A stretch of DNA of 64,000 nucleotides from NCBI GenBank assembly GCA_002726915.1, contig PBSY01000047.1:62001-126000 (forward strand). The letters run 5' to 3'. Under the pieces are notes generated by a model. That model saw nothing but the letters and a program-made list of their open reading frames with translations. It did no database searches and was not told where the DNA came from. The position numbers and the translations under genes were made by a program. Shown one piece after another: positions 20,094 to 29,306 of the stretch. Source of the DNA: Verrucomicrobiales bacterium (GTDB lineage: Bacteria; Verrucomicrobiota; Verrucomicrobiia; Verrucomicrobiales; DEV007). The first letter of the stretch is position 1. Every line of letters begins with the position of its first letter.

Positions 20094-20660
20094 TTGTCAG
20101 ATCACGAAACAGAAACGGAGCTTGTCACCCGCATTCAAGACGGTGAGCTCGATGCTTTTGAGGAATTGCTTAACATCCACAGTTCCCGCCTTCGTGCCTT
20201 CGTGGCAATGAAATTGCCTATTCCCCACCTAATCGACGAAATTGCCCACGAGACATTTGTCTTTGCTCACCGTCACATTCTCGATTTCCAAGCTGGAACC
20301 GATTTTGGCAAATGGATCCGCGCGATTGCCTACAACCTAATCCGTAAAGAAACGCTCCGCCACAAACGCCTTTCCAACAACCGAGAGAGGTTCATGGAAC
20401 ACTATTTGCTCGATCAAGCAGGCAAAGGGGAAATATCGCCGGAATCTTCTATTGTGATTTATCTTGAGGAGTGCCTTCTTAAGCTTCCTCAGAACCAGCG
20501 CTTGCTCCTCGAACACAAATATAAACTATCTGAATCTTCCCGCGAAATCGCCGGAGTTTTTCAGCAGAGCGAAGCGTGGGTTCGCACTACGCTTTGCCGC
20601 ATTCGAACCGCCCTGAGAACTTGCATCGAGCAGAAAGTTAGTGCTTCCGCCAGTATCTAA
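20094..20660 (+). CDS. ECF RNA polymerase sigma factor (planctomycete/verrucomicrobial type)
   Basis: 188 aa sigma-70 family protein with only regions 2 and 4. Region 2 (about 8-85) has DEIAHETFVFAHRHILDF and FGKWIRAIAYNLIRKETLR, and region 4 (about 125-180) has LPQNQRLLLEHKYKLS and the HTH SSREIAGVFQQSEAWVRTTL. The start is TTG at 20094, the only plausible initiator before region 2. It lies 14 bp ahead of a FecR-LamG membrane gene that is the expected anti-sigma or signalling partner. The cluster continues into the DUF1549/DUF1553 and DUF1501 genes. Target promoters are unknown. Confidence 0.92.
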   Translation: MSDHETETELVTRIQDGELDAFEELLNIHSSRLRAFVAMKLPIPHLIDEIAHETFVFAHRHILDFQAGTDFGKWIRAIAYNLIRKETLRHKRLSNNRERFMEHYLLDQAGKGEISPESSIVIYLEECLLKLPQNQRLLLEHKYKLSESSREIAGVFQQSEAWVRTTLCRIRTALRTCIEQKVSASASI

Positions 20661-20674
20661 ACAGAATTTTCATT

Positions 20675-22261
20675 TTGGACTCCGAACACATAGAAGCTTA
20701 CATCGCTGGCGAACTCGACGAGAAGGGTTGCAAGCAGATTGAGCGTATACTGCGAAATGATCGTGAGCTCCGAGAGAGCTACCTCTACCAACTCCGGTTG
20801 CATATTGCCCTAGAAACTATCATAGGCAGTCAGGCCGAAGATCGAAATTTTGAGTTTGATGACGGCGTTATGGCTCGGCTCCGTTCCGAGGGTGCTGGCG
20901 GCCAAAGTTTCGCCAAGTCAGTGCTTACTGAAATCGTGGAAGAACGCGCAGGTATCATCCCTCTGCGATGGCCCGACCTTTTAAAAGCCGGCATCATCTC
21001 TGCGGCGGCTTCGATTGCCCTGATGTTCTTCCTTCAGTCCATCATGTTTGGAAATGCTGGACGTGGCAACCGTCTGGGATCAGGCATTTCAACACCCGGG
21101 TTCGTGGCACGCGTGGAAGTTTCCGAAAACCTCAAGTGGTCTACTGACACTGACGATAACGTTCGTGAAGACGGTTGGCTGGCTCCGGGTTTGATAGAGA
21201 TTGAGTCGGGACAGGCTAAGATTGCATTCAACTCGGGGGCCACGGCGACCATTGAAGGTCCTGCGACCCTTAGCATTGAGTCAAATAATCGTCTCTTCCT
21301 ACAAGAGGGAATCCTCACCGCAGATGTTCCGAAACCCGCGACTGGATTCACGGTGAACACGCCAAGAATGAATGCTGTCGATATCGGAACCCAGTTCTGC
21401 ATTTCGGTTGAGCCAAACGGAGACTCGGAGCTTCACGTGATAGAAGGCGAAGTCGAGGCTAGTCGCGCTCGCGGTAACTCCGTCACTACCCTGGTTCGGG
21501 AAGGAATTGCACTTCGAGCCGACGGCCGGAATCGAAGTGAGCTGGCCACGATTCCTTACCGTGGTGACACTTTCTCGCTCACACTTGGTCAAACTGCGAC
21601 ACCAAACCCTTCGTTAGAGTATACCTTCGATAGTTCCATCGGAAACATTATCGAAGACTCTGGCAAGGATAACGCCTTTGACATTCCCCTGATTGGCTCG
21701 GGCGAAATGAAGACTTCGCCACGCCGCGCCCCGGGGCGCTCGGGAGGCGGGCTCTTTTTCAAGCGTGGTGATACTCTGGATGTGCCGCTATCTCGCGAGT
21801 TTCGACTGAATGAGGCCTTCACCATTGCCTTCTGGGTCAAGATCCCCCCGCGCATCGATCGCGACGGTAGCGAAGTCCTCGTGCAGTATGGACGAGAGGA
21901 ACTCGGTTGGACCTTTTCCAGTGACCGCAATTTCAGCAGTCCAACGCGCGGCGCTATTCGGGTCGACTATGGCAAGGGCCATGTTAGGGGCAGCACAGAC
22001 ATCGCAGACGGAAACTGGCACCATGTTGCCTGCCGGTTTATTGGCGGGAAGGGTTCTGATCTGAGCTCCCATATTCACCTTTTCATTGATGGACGCCTCG
22101 AGAATATGAGTAGCGCCCAACCTAGCGAGATTGAATCAGGACGGGCTGGACAGCTTTTGATGGGAAGTTCAACTGATAGCCAGTTTGAAGGATGGTTTGA
22201 TGAGCTCACTATTTTCCGTGAAGCCGTTCCCACACAACTTATTCAGGAACTAAGCAAATGA
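20675..22261 (+). CDS. FecR-domain membrane protein with C-terminal LamG domain (putative anti-sigma/sensor)
   Basis: 528 aa, start TTG at 20675. The cytosolic N-terminus (about 1-100) begins with EAYIAGELDEKGCKQIERIL, like the zinc-less anti-sigma heads in this phylum. One membrane helix (about 104-127) is followed by a FecR domain (about 150-260, with ATIEGPATLSIES and VNTPRMNAVDIGTQFCI) and a LamG/concanavalin-like jellyroll (about 315-525, NWHHVACRFIGG, LFIDGRLENMS, GWFDELTIF). Placement 14 bp after the ECF sigma gene and this order make it the sigma's membrane partner, with an external glycan-type binding domain. Function by context; the domain calls are clear. Confidence 0.9.
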   Translation: MDSEHIEAYIAGELDEKGCKQIERILRNDRELRESYLYQLRLHIALETIIGSQAEDRNFEFDDGVMARLRSEGAGGQSFAKSVLTEIVEERAGIIPLRWPDLLKAGIISAAASIALMFFLQSIMFGNAGRGNRLGSGISTPGFVARVEVSENLKWSTDTDDNVREDGWLAPGLIEIESGQAKIAFNSGATATIEGPATLSIESNNRLFLQEGILTADVPKPATGFTVNTPRMNAVDIGTQFCISVEPNGDSELHVIEGEVEASRARGNSVTTLVREGIALRADGRNRSELATIPYRGDTFSLTLGQTATPNPSLEYTFDSSIGNIIEDSGKDNAFDIPLIGSGEMKTSPRRAPGRSGGGLFFKRGDTLDVPLSREFRLNEAFTIAFWVKIPPRIDRDGSEVLVQYGREELGWTFSSDRNFSSPTRGAIRVDYGKGHVRGSTDIADGNWHHVACRFIGGKGSDLSSHIHLFIDGRLENMSSAQPSEIESGRAGQLLMGSSTDSQFEGWFDELTIFREAVPTQLIQELSK

Positions 22262-22382
22262 GCCTTTGTAAGGCATTAGACGATTTTAAAATTACAAACT
22301 AAGCCAGTCCTTTCTTAAGCGGCATTGCCACACAAGTGAGGGTTCACAAAAATTCAGCCCGCTTCTTATGCTAATCTCCAAC

Positions 22383-24605
22383 ATGAACAAAACTCGTTTG
22401 ATAAGCCCCCTAGCCTCCCTGCTTGTCGGGTTTGCAATTCTTTCGATCTCCTCGATTCAGGCAGAAATGCGAACTTGGACATCAGCTGATGGCAAAACTC
22501 TGCAGGCCGAATTTGCAGGTAGCATCGGAACTGGTTCCACCGCCCAGGTTAAGCTCAAGCTGGAAAACGGAAGCCTGATCAATTATCCCGTCTCAAAGCT
22601 CAGCGAGGATGATCGCATCTTCGTGAAGGGCAACCTGCCGACTGATCCCGCCGCTCTGGCCGCTGCGGTTGACAAGCTCGTTGTCGACAAGATGAAGGAA
22701 AGCTACTACGGGCTGCGCGCGGAGCTTGCCTCTCTTCCTCAGAATGAGGTCCTCTCCAATGCCGAAAAATTAAAGCGCAAACAAGAGATCGAGCGTGAGA
22801 TGGAGATGTGCGTGCCAAACGATCCTACGACTGACCAACAGTTCCTTCGGCGGATCTACCTCGACTTAGCTGGACGGATTCCTACCTTCGATGAGGCCGA
22901 GGTATTTCTCTCCGACCGCCAGCCTAATAAGCGCGCCGCCCTGATCGATCAGCTTCTCGATTCAGAAGCATTCGCCATGAGGATGTACAACTATTACTCT
23001 GATCTCTTCCGAATTCGTGAAGGAGTTTTCATGATGGGGAACGGAGACCTTAAAGTCGACCCTTACATTGAGTACGTAAAACAAGGCGTCCGCGATGACA
23101 AGCCCTTCGACGAGATGGCTCGCGAGCTTCTTACCGCCAACGGCCACATCGCCCAGAACCCGGCTGCGGGCTACATGCTTGCTGATTCGGGCATGCGCCT
23201 CTGCAACCTTTCTAACACCTTCACTATTTTCATGGGTACGGAAATCACCTGTGCCCAGTGTCACGACCACCCGTTTGAGGAAGTTTATCAAATGGACTTC
23301 TTTAAGATGGCTTCTTTTATGGGGGAAACTGAAACACGGATGCGCGGGCGCAGTGATTCAATGATGATGATGTCCATGGGAAGCAACTCACGCGCCGAAC
23401 AGGAGCGCATGGGTAAGATTCTGAAGGCAGCTGGCAAACTTCGTGAGAACGAGACCACGGACCGCAACCTCAGCGGTTGGATGGGCACCACCAGCATTGT
23501 TGTCCACGACGATGGTTCCAACGCCGTTCAGCTTCCCCACGACTACAAATATGATGACGGTGACCCCAACATGAAGGTTGAGCCCGCCACCTACTTCGGT
23601 GACATAATGGATGTTGCCGAATTTGATTCTCCACGCCACGCATTCGCAGAGTGGGTCGTATCTCCCAACAATCCGCGTTTCACGATCAACACAGTTAATC
23701 GCTTTTGGAAGATGGCTTTTGGCATCGGCCAGATCGAACCGGTCTACAACATCCCGGGGCACCTAGACGGCCAGGCCCAAAATTACGAACTCCTCACCTT
23801 CCTCGAGGAGATGATGAAAGACATGGACTACAGTAGTAAGGATTTCTTCCGCGTGATCTACAACACCCAGACCTACCAGCGAGAAGCTGAAACGATGTCT
23901 CCTTCTCTCGCTCAGATGGACAAGGGTAGCTACCACTTCCCGGGGCCGGTTCTACGTCGAATGTCTGCGGAGCAGCTATGGGACTCCCTCGTTGCCTTGA
24001 CGACCGATAATCCTGAGGGCGTCACCCGCGAGGGCGCTCAGAAGTATCGTGAGTGGATGCAGACAGACACTACCGCCTTCAAAACGGCTGACGAAATTCT
24101 AGCATTCAAAGCGAAGTGGGGAGAGATCGGACGCCTCACCAAGTATGATGGACAGTATGTATCTCGCGACGACAACGTAGGTGGTGAAGCCATGTTCCGT
24201 GCCTCCGAGATGCGTCAGCCTCAGGCGCCAGGCCACTTCCTGCGCATGTTTGGCCAGTCCGATAAACAACTCATCGAGAATCAGTTCAACGGAGGCTCTT
24301 CCCCCCAAGTTATGGCTCTTCTAAACGGCAAGATCACCAACAGCGTGCTAACGAGTCCAGACGCCTACCTCATTGAACAGGTTGCCAACGGAAGCGGGTC
24401 AAAAGGCGACAAGGTCGACAAAATCTTCCTGAGCGTTCTGACTCGTTACCCATCTTCTAACGAGAAATCCGCCGCTAATTCTGGCATGCGTGCACGCACT
24501 GACAGCGGCATGAACGATAAGCAGAAAATGGCGATCGAAGCGAAAGCCATCGGCAACGTCATCTGGGCTCTTGTTAACACCCGCGAATTCATGTTTATCC
24601 AGTAA
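22383..24605 (+). CDS. Secreted SHD1-DUF1549-DUF1553 protein (planctomycete PSCyt2/PSD1 type)
   Basis: 740 aa. Signal peptide (about 1-27, cleavage after IQA), then an SHD1 domain (about 30-80, MRTWTSADGKTLQAEFAG and YPVSKLSEDDR), DUF1549 (about 140-330, LDLAGRIPTFDEAEVFLSD, CAQCHDHPFEEV) and DUF1553 (about 410-735, RFTINTVNRFWKMAFG, LRRMSAEQLWDSLVAL). The Cys-x-x-Cys-His in DUF1549 is haem-like, but no separate cytochrome domain is seen. These paired families are abundant in Planctomycetes and Verrucomicrobia, nearly always next to a DUF1501 gene, as here. Their biochemical role is not established. ATG at 22383 places the signal peptide best; 22368 is also in frame. Confidence 0.92.
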   Translation: MNKTRLISPLASLLVGFAILSISSIQAEMRTWTSADGKTLQAEFAGSIGTGSTAQVKLKLENGSLINYPVSKLSEDDRIFVKGNLPTDPAALAAAVDKLVVDKMKESYYGLRAELASLPQNEVLSNAEKLKRKQEIEREMEMCVPNDPTTDQQFLRRIYLDLAGRIPTFDEAEVFLSDRQPNKRAALIDQLLDSEAFAMRMYNYYSDLFRIREGVFMMGNGDLKVDPYIEYVKQGVRDDKPFDEMARELLTANGHIAQNPAAGYMLADSGMRLCNLSNTFTIFMGTEITCAQCHDHPFEEVYQMDFFKMASFMGETETRMRGRSDSMMMMSMGSNSRAEQERMGKILKAAGKLRENETTDRNLSGWMGTTSIVVHDDGSNAVQLPHDYKYDDGDPNMKVEPATYFGDIMDVAEFDSPRHAFAEWVVSPNNPRFTINTVNRFWKMAFGIGQIEPVYNIPGHLDGQAQNYELLTFLEEMMKDMDYSSKDFFRVIYNTQTYQREAETMSPSLAQMDKGSYHFPGPVLRRMSAEQLWDSLVALTTDNPEGVTREGAQKYREWMQTDTTAFKTADEILAFKAKWGEIGRLTKYDGQYVSRDDNVGGEAMFRASEMRQPQAPGHFLRMFGQSDKQLIENQFNGGSSPQVMALLNGKITNSVLTSPDAYLIEQVANGSGSKGDKVDKIFLSVLTRYPSSNEKSAANSGMRARTDSGMNDKQKMAIEAKAIGNVIWALVNTREFMFIQ

Positions 24606-24653
24606 CTAGAACATTCAGAAACAAGCACACCAATTTTAACCCAGCCTACCAAA

Positions 24654-25976
24654 ATGAAAGACCAACTGAAAAATTTGGACCAATTGAGCCGTCGACAGTT
24701 TGTGGCTCGCACCGCCAAAACAGCCCTTGGAGTTAGCGTAATCCCCCTCGCCAACGGTATGCAAGCCGTTCAAGCTGCCGGCGGAGGACAAGCCGAACAC
24801 TGTATTTTCTTCTACATGTCCGGCGGAATGACCCACATTGATACCTTTGACCCCAAGCCCGGCACTGAAACCGGTGGACAGACCAAGGGGATCGATACAG
24901 GTGTCGCTGGCATCCAAGTTTCGGAGTTCATGCCCGGGATCGCTAAGCGATTCAAAGATGTAGCTCTGGTTCGCTCAATGACCCAGAAAACCGGTGATCA
25001 CCGCGGCGGTTCCTACTGGATGCACACCAGCTACGGCCCACGCGCCACGATCGTACACCCAACTATGGGCCCCTGGGCTCAGACAATCCTCGGCAAGAAG
25101 CATGAAACACTTCCCGATTCAGTCCTCATTGGAGGGGGCGGAGGAGGTCCCGGCGCGGGCTTCTTCGGTCCAGCTCTAGCTCCCCTGCCCATCGGTGACC
25201 CCGAAAAAGGTGTTCAGAACTCCCGCCCGGCACAAGGTGTCGACGAAGACCTCTTCGACAAGCGCATCGATCTGATGAACACTTTCGACGAGTCTTTCCA
25301 GCGTAAATTCAAGACCGACGAGGTGGCTGCCTACAGCCAATTCTACGATGAAACTCTCAAACTCATGCAAAGTGAAGATCTCGACACGTTTGATCTTAGC
25401 AAGGAACCCGACGTCGAGAAGAAGCTCCAGAACTACGGTACTGGGCGCATTGGTAAAGGATCTCTTCTTGCTAAGCGACTTGTCTCGTCCGGCATCCGTT
25501 TCGTGGAAGTCCGGGGCGGTGGGTGGGATATGCATAATAATCTCTGGCAAGCCATCCCGCAGCGCGCTGGCGAACTCGATAAGGCACTCAGCGCTTTAAT
25601 CGATGATTTGAAGGCTGAGGGAATGTTTGAGAAAACTCTAATCGTGCTAGGAACCGAGTTTGGTCGTACTCCAAAGATCAACGCCAATGGTGGTCGTGAC
25701 CACTTCCCCCGCTGTTTCTCCACCATGTTTGCTGGTGGTGGTATCCAAGGGGGACAGGTTTACGGTAAATCAGATAAGTTGGGTATGTCGGTGGAGGAAA
25801 ATCCAGTCACTGCCGGAATGTTCAATGCCACCATCGCTCACGCCCTTGGGATGGATCTTAATAAGGTGGTCTACGCACCATCGGGTCGTCCCTTCCTTGT
25901 CGCCGGTCATACACGTGACCCCCAAACTGACGAAATTGTTACCGAATACGAACCGATCATGCCGTTCTTTTCCTGA
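24654..25976 (+). CDS. DUF1501 sulfatase-fold protein, Tat-exported
   Basis: 440 aa with a twin-arginine-type signal (SRRQFVARTAKTALGVSVI). The body is DUF1501, which has an alkaline-phosphatase/sulfatase-like fold: CIFFYMSGGMTHIDTFDPKPG at the N-terminus, then VEVRGGGWDMHNNLW, LGTEFGRTPKINANGGRDHFP and a C-terminal HALGMDLNKVVYAPSGRP. It starts 48 bp after the DUF1549/DUF1553 gene and ends the cluster at a strong terminator. Tat export implies folding with a cofactor in the cytosol. The substrate is unknown for the family. Confidence 0.93.
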   Translation: MKDQLKNLDQLSRRQFVARTAKTALGVSVIPLANGMQAVQAAGGGQAEHCIFFYMSGGMTHIDTFDPKPGTETGGQTKGIDTGVAGIQVSEFMPGIAKRFKDVALVRSMTQKTGDHRGGSYWMHTSYGPRATIVHPTMGPWAQTILGKKHETLPDSVLIGGGGGGPGAGFFGPALAPLPIGDPEKGVQNSRPAQGVDEDLFDKRIDLMNTFDESFQRKFKTDEVAAYSQFYDETLKLMQSEDLDTFDLSKEPDVEKKLQNYGTGRIGKGSLLAKRLVSSGIRFVEVRGGGWDMHNNLWQAIPQRAGELDKALSALIDDLKAEGMFEKTLIVLGTEFGRTPKINANGGRDHFPRCFSTMFAGGGIQGGQVYGKSDKLGMSVEENPVTAGMFNATIAHALGMDLNKVVYAPSGRPFLVAGHTRDPQTDEIVTEYEPIMPFFS

Positions 25977-26002
25977 TCGAACACTATTCCAAATCACCAC
26001 AA

Positions 26003-26034
26003 CAAAAACCCGGGAGGCAACTCCCGGGTTTTTT
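26003..26034. terminator. Strong intrinsic terminator after the DUF1501 gene
   Basis: CCCGGGAG-GCAA-CTCCCGGG (26009-26028), extended by AAAA/TTTT pairing and followed by six T. A GNRA-type tetraloop caps the stem. It lies 27 bases past the stop and closes the sigma/DUF cluster. The A-tract on the other side could make it work in both directions. Confidence 0.92.
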
Positions 26035-26150
26035 GTATCCCTCAATCGAAAATTTATATTTTAGCTTTCTTAAATAACCAAAATACCTTACATAAATAAT
26101 CTCGAGAGGATACCCGCTTCATCTCTAGCACTACTCGACGCAACGCCACA

Positions 26151-27845
26151 ATGAGTCTCGCCGGGACCGCACAATCATCGCCGACGACGGAAAGCCGTCA
26201 GTCGAAGGGTATTGGTGTCTCTATCCTTGTAATCGAGTCATTTGCATCCACCCCTCTCGGCCCCAAGATCGTCTTCGCAAACAACGTTGCGCTACAAGAA
26301 ACAGGCTACGAAGAAAAGTCGTTGGTCGGCTCTCCTCTCGGCCTCATTTACGATCGCGATGATCTTCGCAACCTGATAGAGAAACTTCCTATCATAGCTG
26401 CAAGAGCTGGCTTCTGCTGGATGAACCGTAATCTCATCAGAAATGGTGGCATGAAAGAAACCATGCACTGGACGATTCGGCCTACAAAACGTGAGAATGG
26501 TCGAGCACAGCATTTTACTCTGACTTTCAAATCGATTCAGGAGGTAAGAAAATCTGATCCAACCGCTAGATTAGACCGGCCTTCTCCAACCGAACCAACA
26601 CAAGAATCGAGAATCGCGGATAAAACGGCACCTGACAGTAGCAACGGAGATCTTGAAAAGGCACTGCAGAAAACGAGGTCAGAATCTCTCGCCATGGCGG
26701 CCGGGGGCGTAGCTCACGATTTTAAAAATGCGTTACAGACGATTAAGTCGAACCTCGAAATCGCACATTCGCTCGCTGGAGTCCACTCGAAATTAAGCAC
26801 CTGCCTCAACGATGCGAATCATGCCCTAGATGACGCCGAGATACTTGCTCATCAGATGCTGGCCTTTACCCGTGGAGATCAGTTTAAATCCAAAATTTTT
26901 GATATTACAGATCAGGTTCAGCGCGCTTCTACTCTCTGCACTGCGGGATCACGAGTCAGTTGCCAACTCAATTTAGAACCGCAGCTTAGACTCGTTGAGG
27001 GAGATCCGAATCGAATTTATCAGGTGTTGCATAATCTCGTGATCAACGCTTGCCAGGCAATGCCAAACGGAGGGGTCCTCCACCTTACTACTGGAAATGC
27101 GGATCTCGACCTCCAAAACCGTTACTTGGTAGCAGCCGGTTCCTACACAGTGGTTTCGGTCAGGGACCGCGGTTGTGGTATTCCCCCAGACATCTTACCC
27201 CAGATCTTCGAAAATAATTTTTCCACCAAAATTGATGGCAGCGGGTTTGGCCTCGCTTCCTGTCTGGCCATCGTAAAGGCGCACGGGGGAGAGATCCGTG
27301 CGGCCTCTAAGGTGGGCGTTGGAACTGAATTCCTCGTCTTCCTGCCTTCAACTGGCAAAACTGTCGAACGATCCGAGCTTAGCTCAACCCAAGGAAATAT
27401 AATCTCATCGTCGAATAACACTGGAATACCCGAGTGCATTTCACGCACCGATCAAGCTTCTATTACTAAGGCCTGTCGCGTTTTGGTTGTTGAGGATCAA
27501 GCACCCGTTCTAAAAGCGACCCGAGGCCTCCTCCAACACCTCGGCCACGAGTGCTTTGAAGCGATGGATGGAGAATCAGCCATCCGCACTTATCGCCAGC
27601 ATCTCGATTCTGCCGAGCCAATTGATGTAGTTCTGCTCGACATGACTCTTCCTGGTGGGCTGCACGGAGTCGACGTTTATAGAGAACTTCAAATGATGGA
27701 CCCGAAAGTCCTAGTTATTGCCACCAGCGGGTACTTTGACGATGGGCCCAATGACACAGTCGCTGAGGCAGGGTTCCCTGCTTCACTTGCCAAGCCTTTT
27801 TCGATGGAGGCGCTATCAAAAACGATTACCCGACTGCTATCTTGA
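26151..27845 (+). CDS. Hybrid sensor histidine kinase (PAS-HisKA-HATPase-receiver)
   Basis: 564 aa soluble hybrid kinase without membrane segments. A PAS domain (about 20-130) is followed by a short linker, a HisKA-type dimerisation helix with His189 in GGVAHDFKNALQTIKSN, a HATPase domain (about 285-400; N-box NLVINACQAMPNGG, G1 DRGCGIP, G2 GSGFGLASCLAIVKAHGG), and a receiver (about 443-564) with the phosphoacceptor Asp497 in LLDMTLPGG and Lys in LAKPFS. The HDFKN H-box is typical of cytosolic PAS kinases. It is a single gene after the DUF1501 terminator. Output partner unknown; the lone receiver at 4049 is one candidate by inference only. The stop overlaps the convergent TatD gene by 9 bp. 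Confidence 0.93.
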   Translation: MSLAGTAQSSPTTESRQSKGIGVSILVIESFASTPLGPKIVFANNVALQETGYEEKSLVGSPLGLIYDRDDLRNLIEKLPIIAARAGFCWMNRNLIRNGGMKETMHWTIRPTKRENGRAQHFTLTFKSIQEVRKSDPTARLDRPSPTEPTQESRIADKTAPDSSNGDLEKALQKTRSESLAMAAGGVAHDFKNALQTIKSNLEIAHSLAGVHSKLSTCLNDANHALDDAEILAHQMLAFTRGDQFKSKIFDITDQVQRASTLCTAGSRVSCQLNLEPQLRLVEGDPNRIYQVLHNLVINACQAMPNGGVLHLTTGNADLDLQNRYLVAAGSYTVVSVRDRGCGIPPDILPQIFENNFSTKIDGSGFGLASCLAIVKAHGGEIRAASKVGVGTEFLVFLPSTGKTVERSELSSTQGNIISSSNNTGIPECISRTDQASITKACRVLVVEDQAPVLKATRGLLQHLGHECFEAMDGESAIRTYRQHLDSAEPIDVVLLDMTLPGGLHGVDVYRELQMMDPKVLVIATSGYFDDGPNDTVAEAGFPASLAKPFSMEALSKTITRLLS

Positions 27846-28628
27846 ATGCCATGCGCTAAAGTTTTGGATCATCAAAGTCTTGGTCTCCTCCAAACTGATT
27901 CCCGCCCATTCACTGTAGGCCTCATAAACACCAACAAGATTTGCCGGGTGATTGGCTGGCATTCCCGACTCGGATCGCATGATTGATTTACGAATCAGGG
28001 CTTTTGGCGGCATCATATCGGGCGCATCAGTTTCTAATAGGAGACGGTCCTCTGGAACCAGTTCAAAAACTTTCAACTTGGCCATCTTATCCTGTCGGAA
28101 GAAATATCCCGAGATAGAAAAATAAGAACCTCGCTCTACAAATTCATTCACAAGGTCAGCGGGACCCGAATAGGAATGCAGAAGAAAGGCTCCGTCGAAA
28201 CAAGAGTTGTCCAAACATTCCAGTAATTTACCCCACGCTTTCAAGCAGTGAATCGTAGCGGGCCGCTGCAGTTCATGGGCCAATCCGAGTTGAGTGAGAA
28301 ACGCCTCTTGCTGTCGAACCCAGTCACGATTTGGGATCCACTTATCAAGACCAATTTCACCAACCCCCGCCAAAGGGTTTTTTGTCAGCATGTAGCGAAG
28401 CCTTTCTTGCCATCCATCTGGGTATTCGTTGACGTACCAGGGGTGCAGCCCATAAAAAGCTGAGACTTCAGGAATACTTTGCGATAAATCGCTAACTAAC
28501 GGCCAGTCGTCAGGGGTCGTTCCATTCACAACCATTCTGTCAACACCAGCTTCCCGAGCTTCATAAAGCACCTTATCCAGCCTATCAAAAAGAACAGGAT
28601 CCTGAAGATGAAGATGGCTATCAATCAT
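27837..28628 (-). CDS. TatD-family metal-dependent hydrolase
   Basis: 263 aa amidohydrolase-fold protein of the TatD family (3'-5' DNase / deaminase relatives). Metal ligands are visible: HxH in IDSHLHL at the N-terminus, Glu in GVGEIGLD, His in TIHCLKA, His in LLHSYSG, and Asp in LETDAPDMMPP. Length and motif order are normal. In Escherichia coli TatD acts in DNA repair or apoptosis-like DNA turnover; the physiological substrate here is not known. Convergent overlap of 9 bp with the hybrid kinase; 25 bp from the upstream GNAT gene, with which it may form an operon. Confidence 0.9.
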   Translation of the reverse strand: MIDSHLHLQDPVLFDRLDKVLYEAREAGVDRMVVNGTTPDDWPLVSDLSQSIPEVSAFYGLHPWYVNEYPDGWQERLRYMLTKNPLAGVGEIGLDKWIPNRDWVRQQEAFLTQLGLAHELQRPATIHCLKAWGKLLECLDNSCFDGAFLLHSYSGPADLVNEFVERGSYFSISGYFFRQDKMAKLKVFELVPEDRLLLETDAPDMMPPKALIRKSIMRSESGMPANHPANLVGVYEAYSEWAGISLEETKTLMIQNFSAWHSR

Positions 28629-28653
28629 CAGGCTTCGGGACAGATGCCTGCCA

Positions 28654-29148
28654 CTATTCCGCGAGGTTCAATCGCATCGGAATCATGTGCGAGTGAGTGA
28701 ATCCAAGGCTTTCGAAGAATTCCTGGCTTTCATCGCTCACCCTATCCGTCAGAATGGTGATTCGTTTGAATTCCTTTCTCTTGGCAAAATCGATCACATA
28801 AGTGACTAATTGTGCACCGTAACCACAACGTCGAAAATCAGGGTGAATGAAGACGTCTTCAAGATTGATGACGAACCCACCCATCGCAGTACTGATAGTG
28901 AACAAAACATTGACCATACCGGCGATCTCGAAATCTGTTCTTACGACGAAGATCCGGCCGCGACTGGGCTGCTCAAGAATAGCTCGCAATCCTCTCTCTT
29001 GTTTTTGGCGATCCGGATTGAAGTCCTCTTCGATTTCGAAAAGCGCCATCGTCAGGTCGATCAACTGCGGCAAGTCTTCCAAGGTGGCGGGCTCAATCCT
29101 AGCTTCCTGATTCAGCGGTTGGATTGGTGCGGTAAAGGAGATATCCAT
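28654..29148 (-). CDS. GNAT-family N-acetyltransferase
   Basis: 164 aa single-domain GNAT enzyme. The acetyl-CoA-binding motif is in EDVFIHPDFRRCGYGAQLVTYVIDFA (R/Q-x-x-G-x-G/A pattern), followed by the ESLGF phrase near the C-terminus. The acceptor cannot be told from sequence. ATG at 29148 was preferred; a TTG at 29160 would add four residues. It precedes the TatD gene by 25 bp in the same direction. Confidence 0.88.
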   Translation of the reverse strand: MDISFTAPIQPLNQEARIEPATLEDLPQLIDLTMALFEIEEDFNPDRQKQERGLRAILEQPSRGRIFVVRTDFEIAGMVNVLFTISTAMGGFVINLEDVFIHPDFRRCGYGAQLVTYVIDFAKRKEFKRITILTDRVSDESQEFFESLGFTHSHMIPMRLNLAE

Positions 29149-29306
29149 GATGAGACGCAATTAGTGCAGCGCGTATTCTACCAAACCTCGGAACAAAGGC
29201 AAACCATCCAGTTCGGCTGCTCTACGCAATCTGGTCAACAATACGTCTATTGGAAAGAACCAGTCTGCTCGCTCGCAACTTTACCTGATTATAGAGCAAG
29301 AAGCCG

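Noticed and set aside
22262..22274. GCCTT-TGT-AAGGC hairpin after the FecR-LamG gene
   Set aside because: Five-base stem and no adjacent T-run; the downstream genes look co-transcribed.
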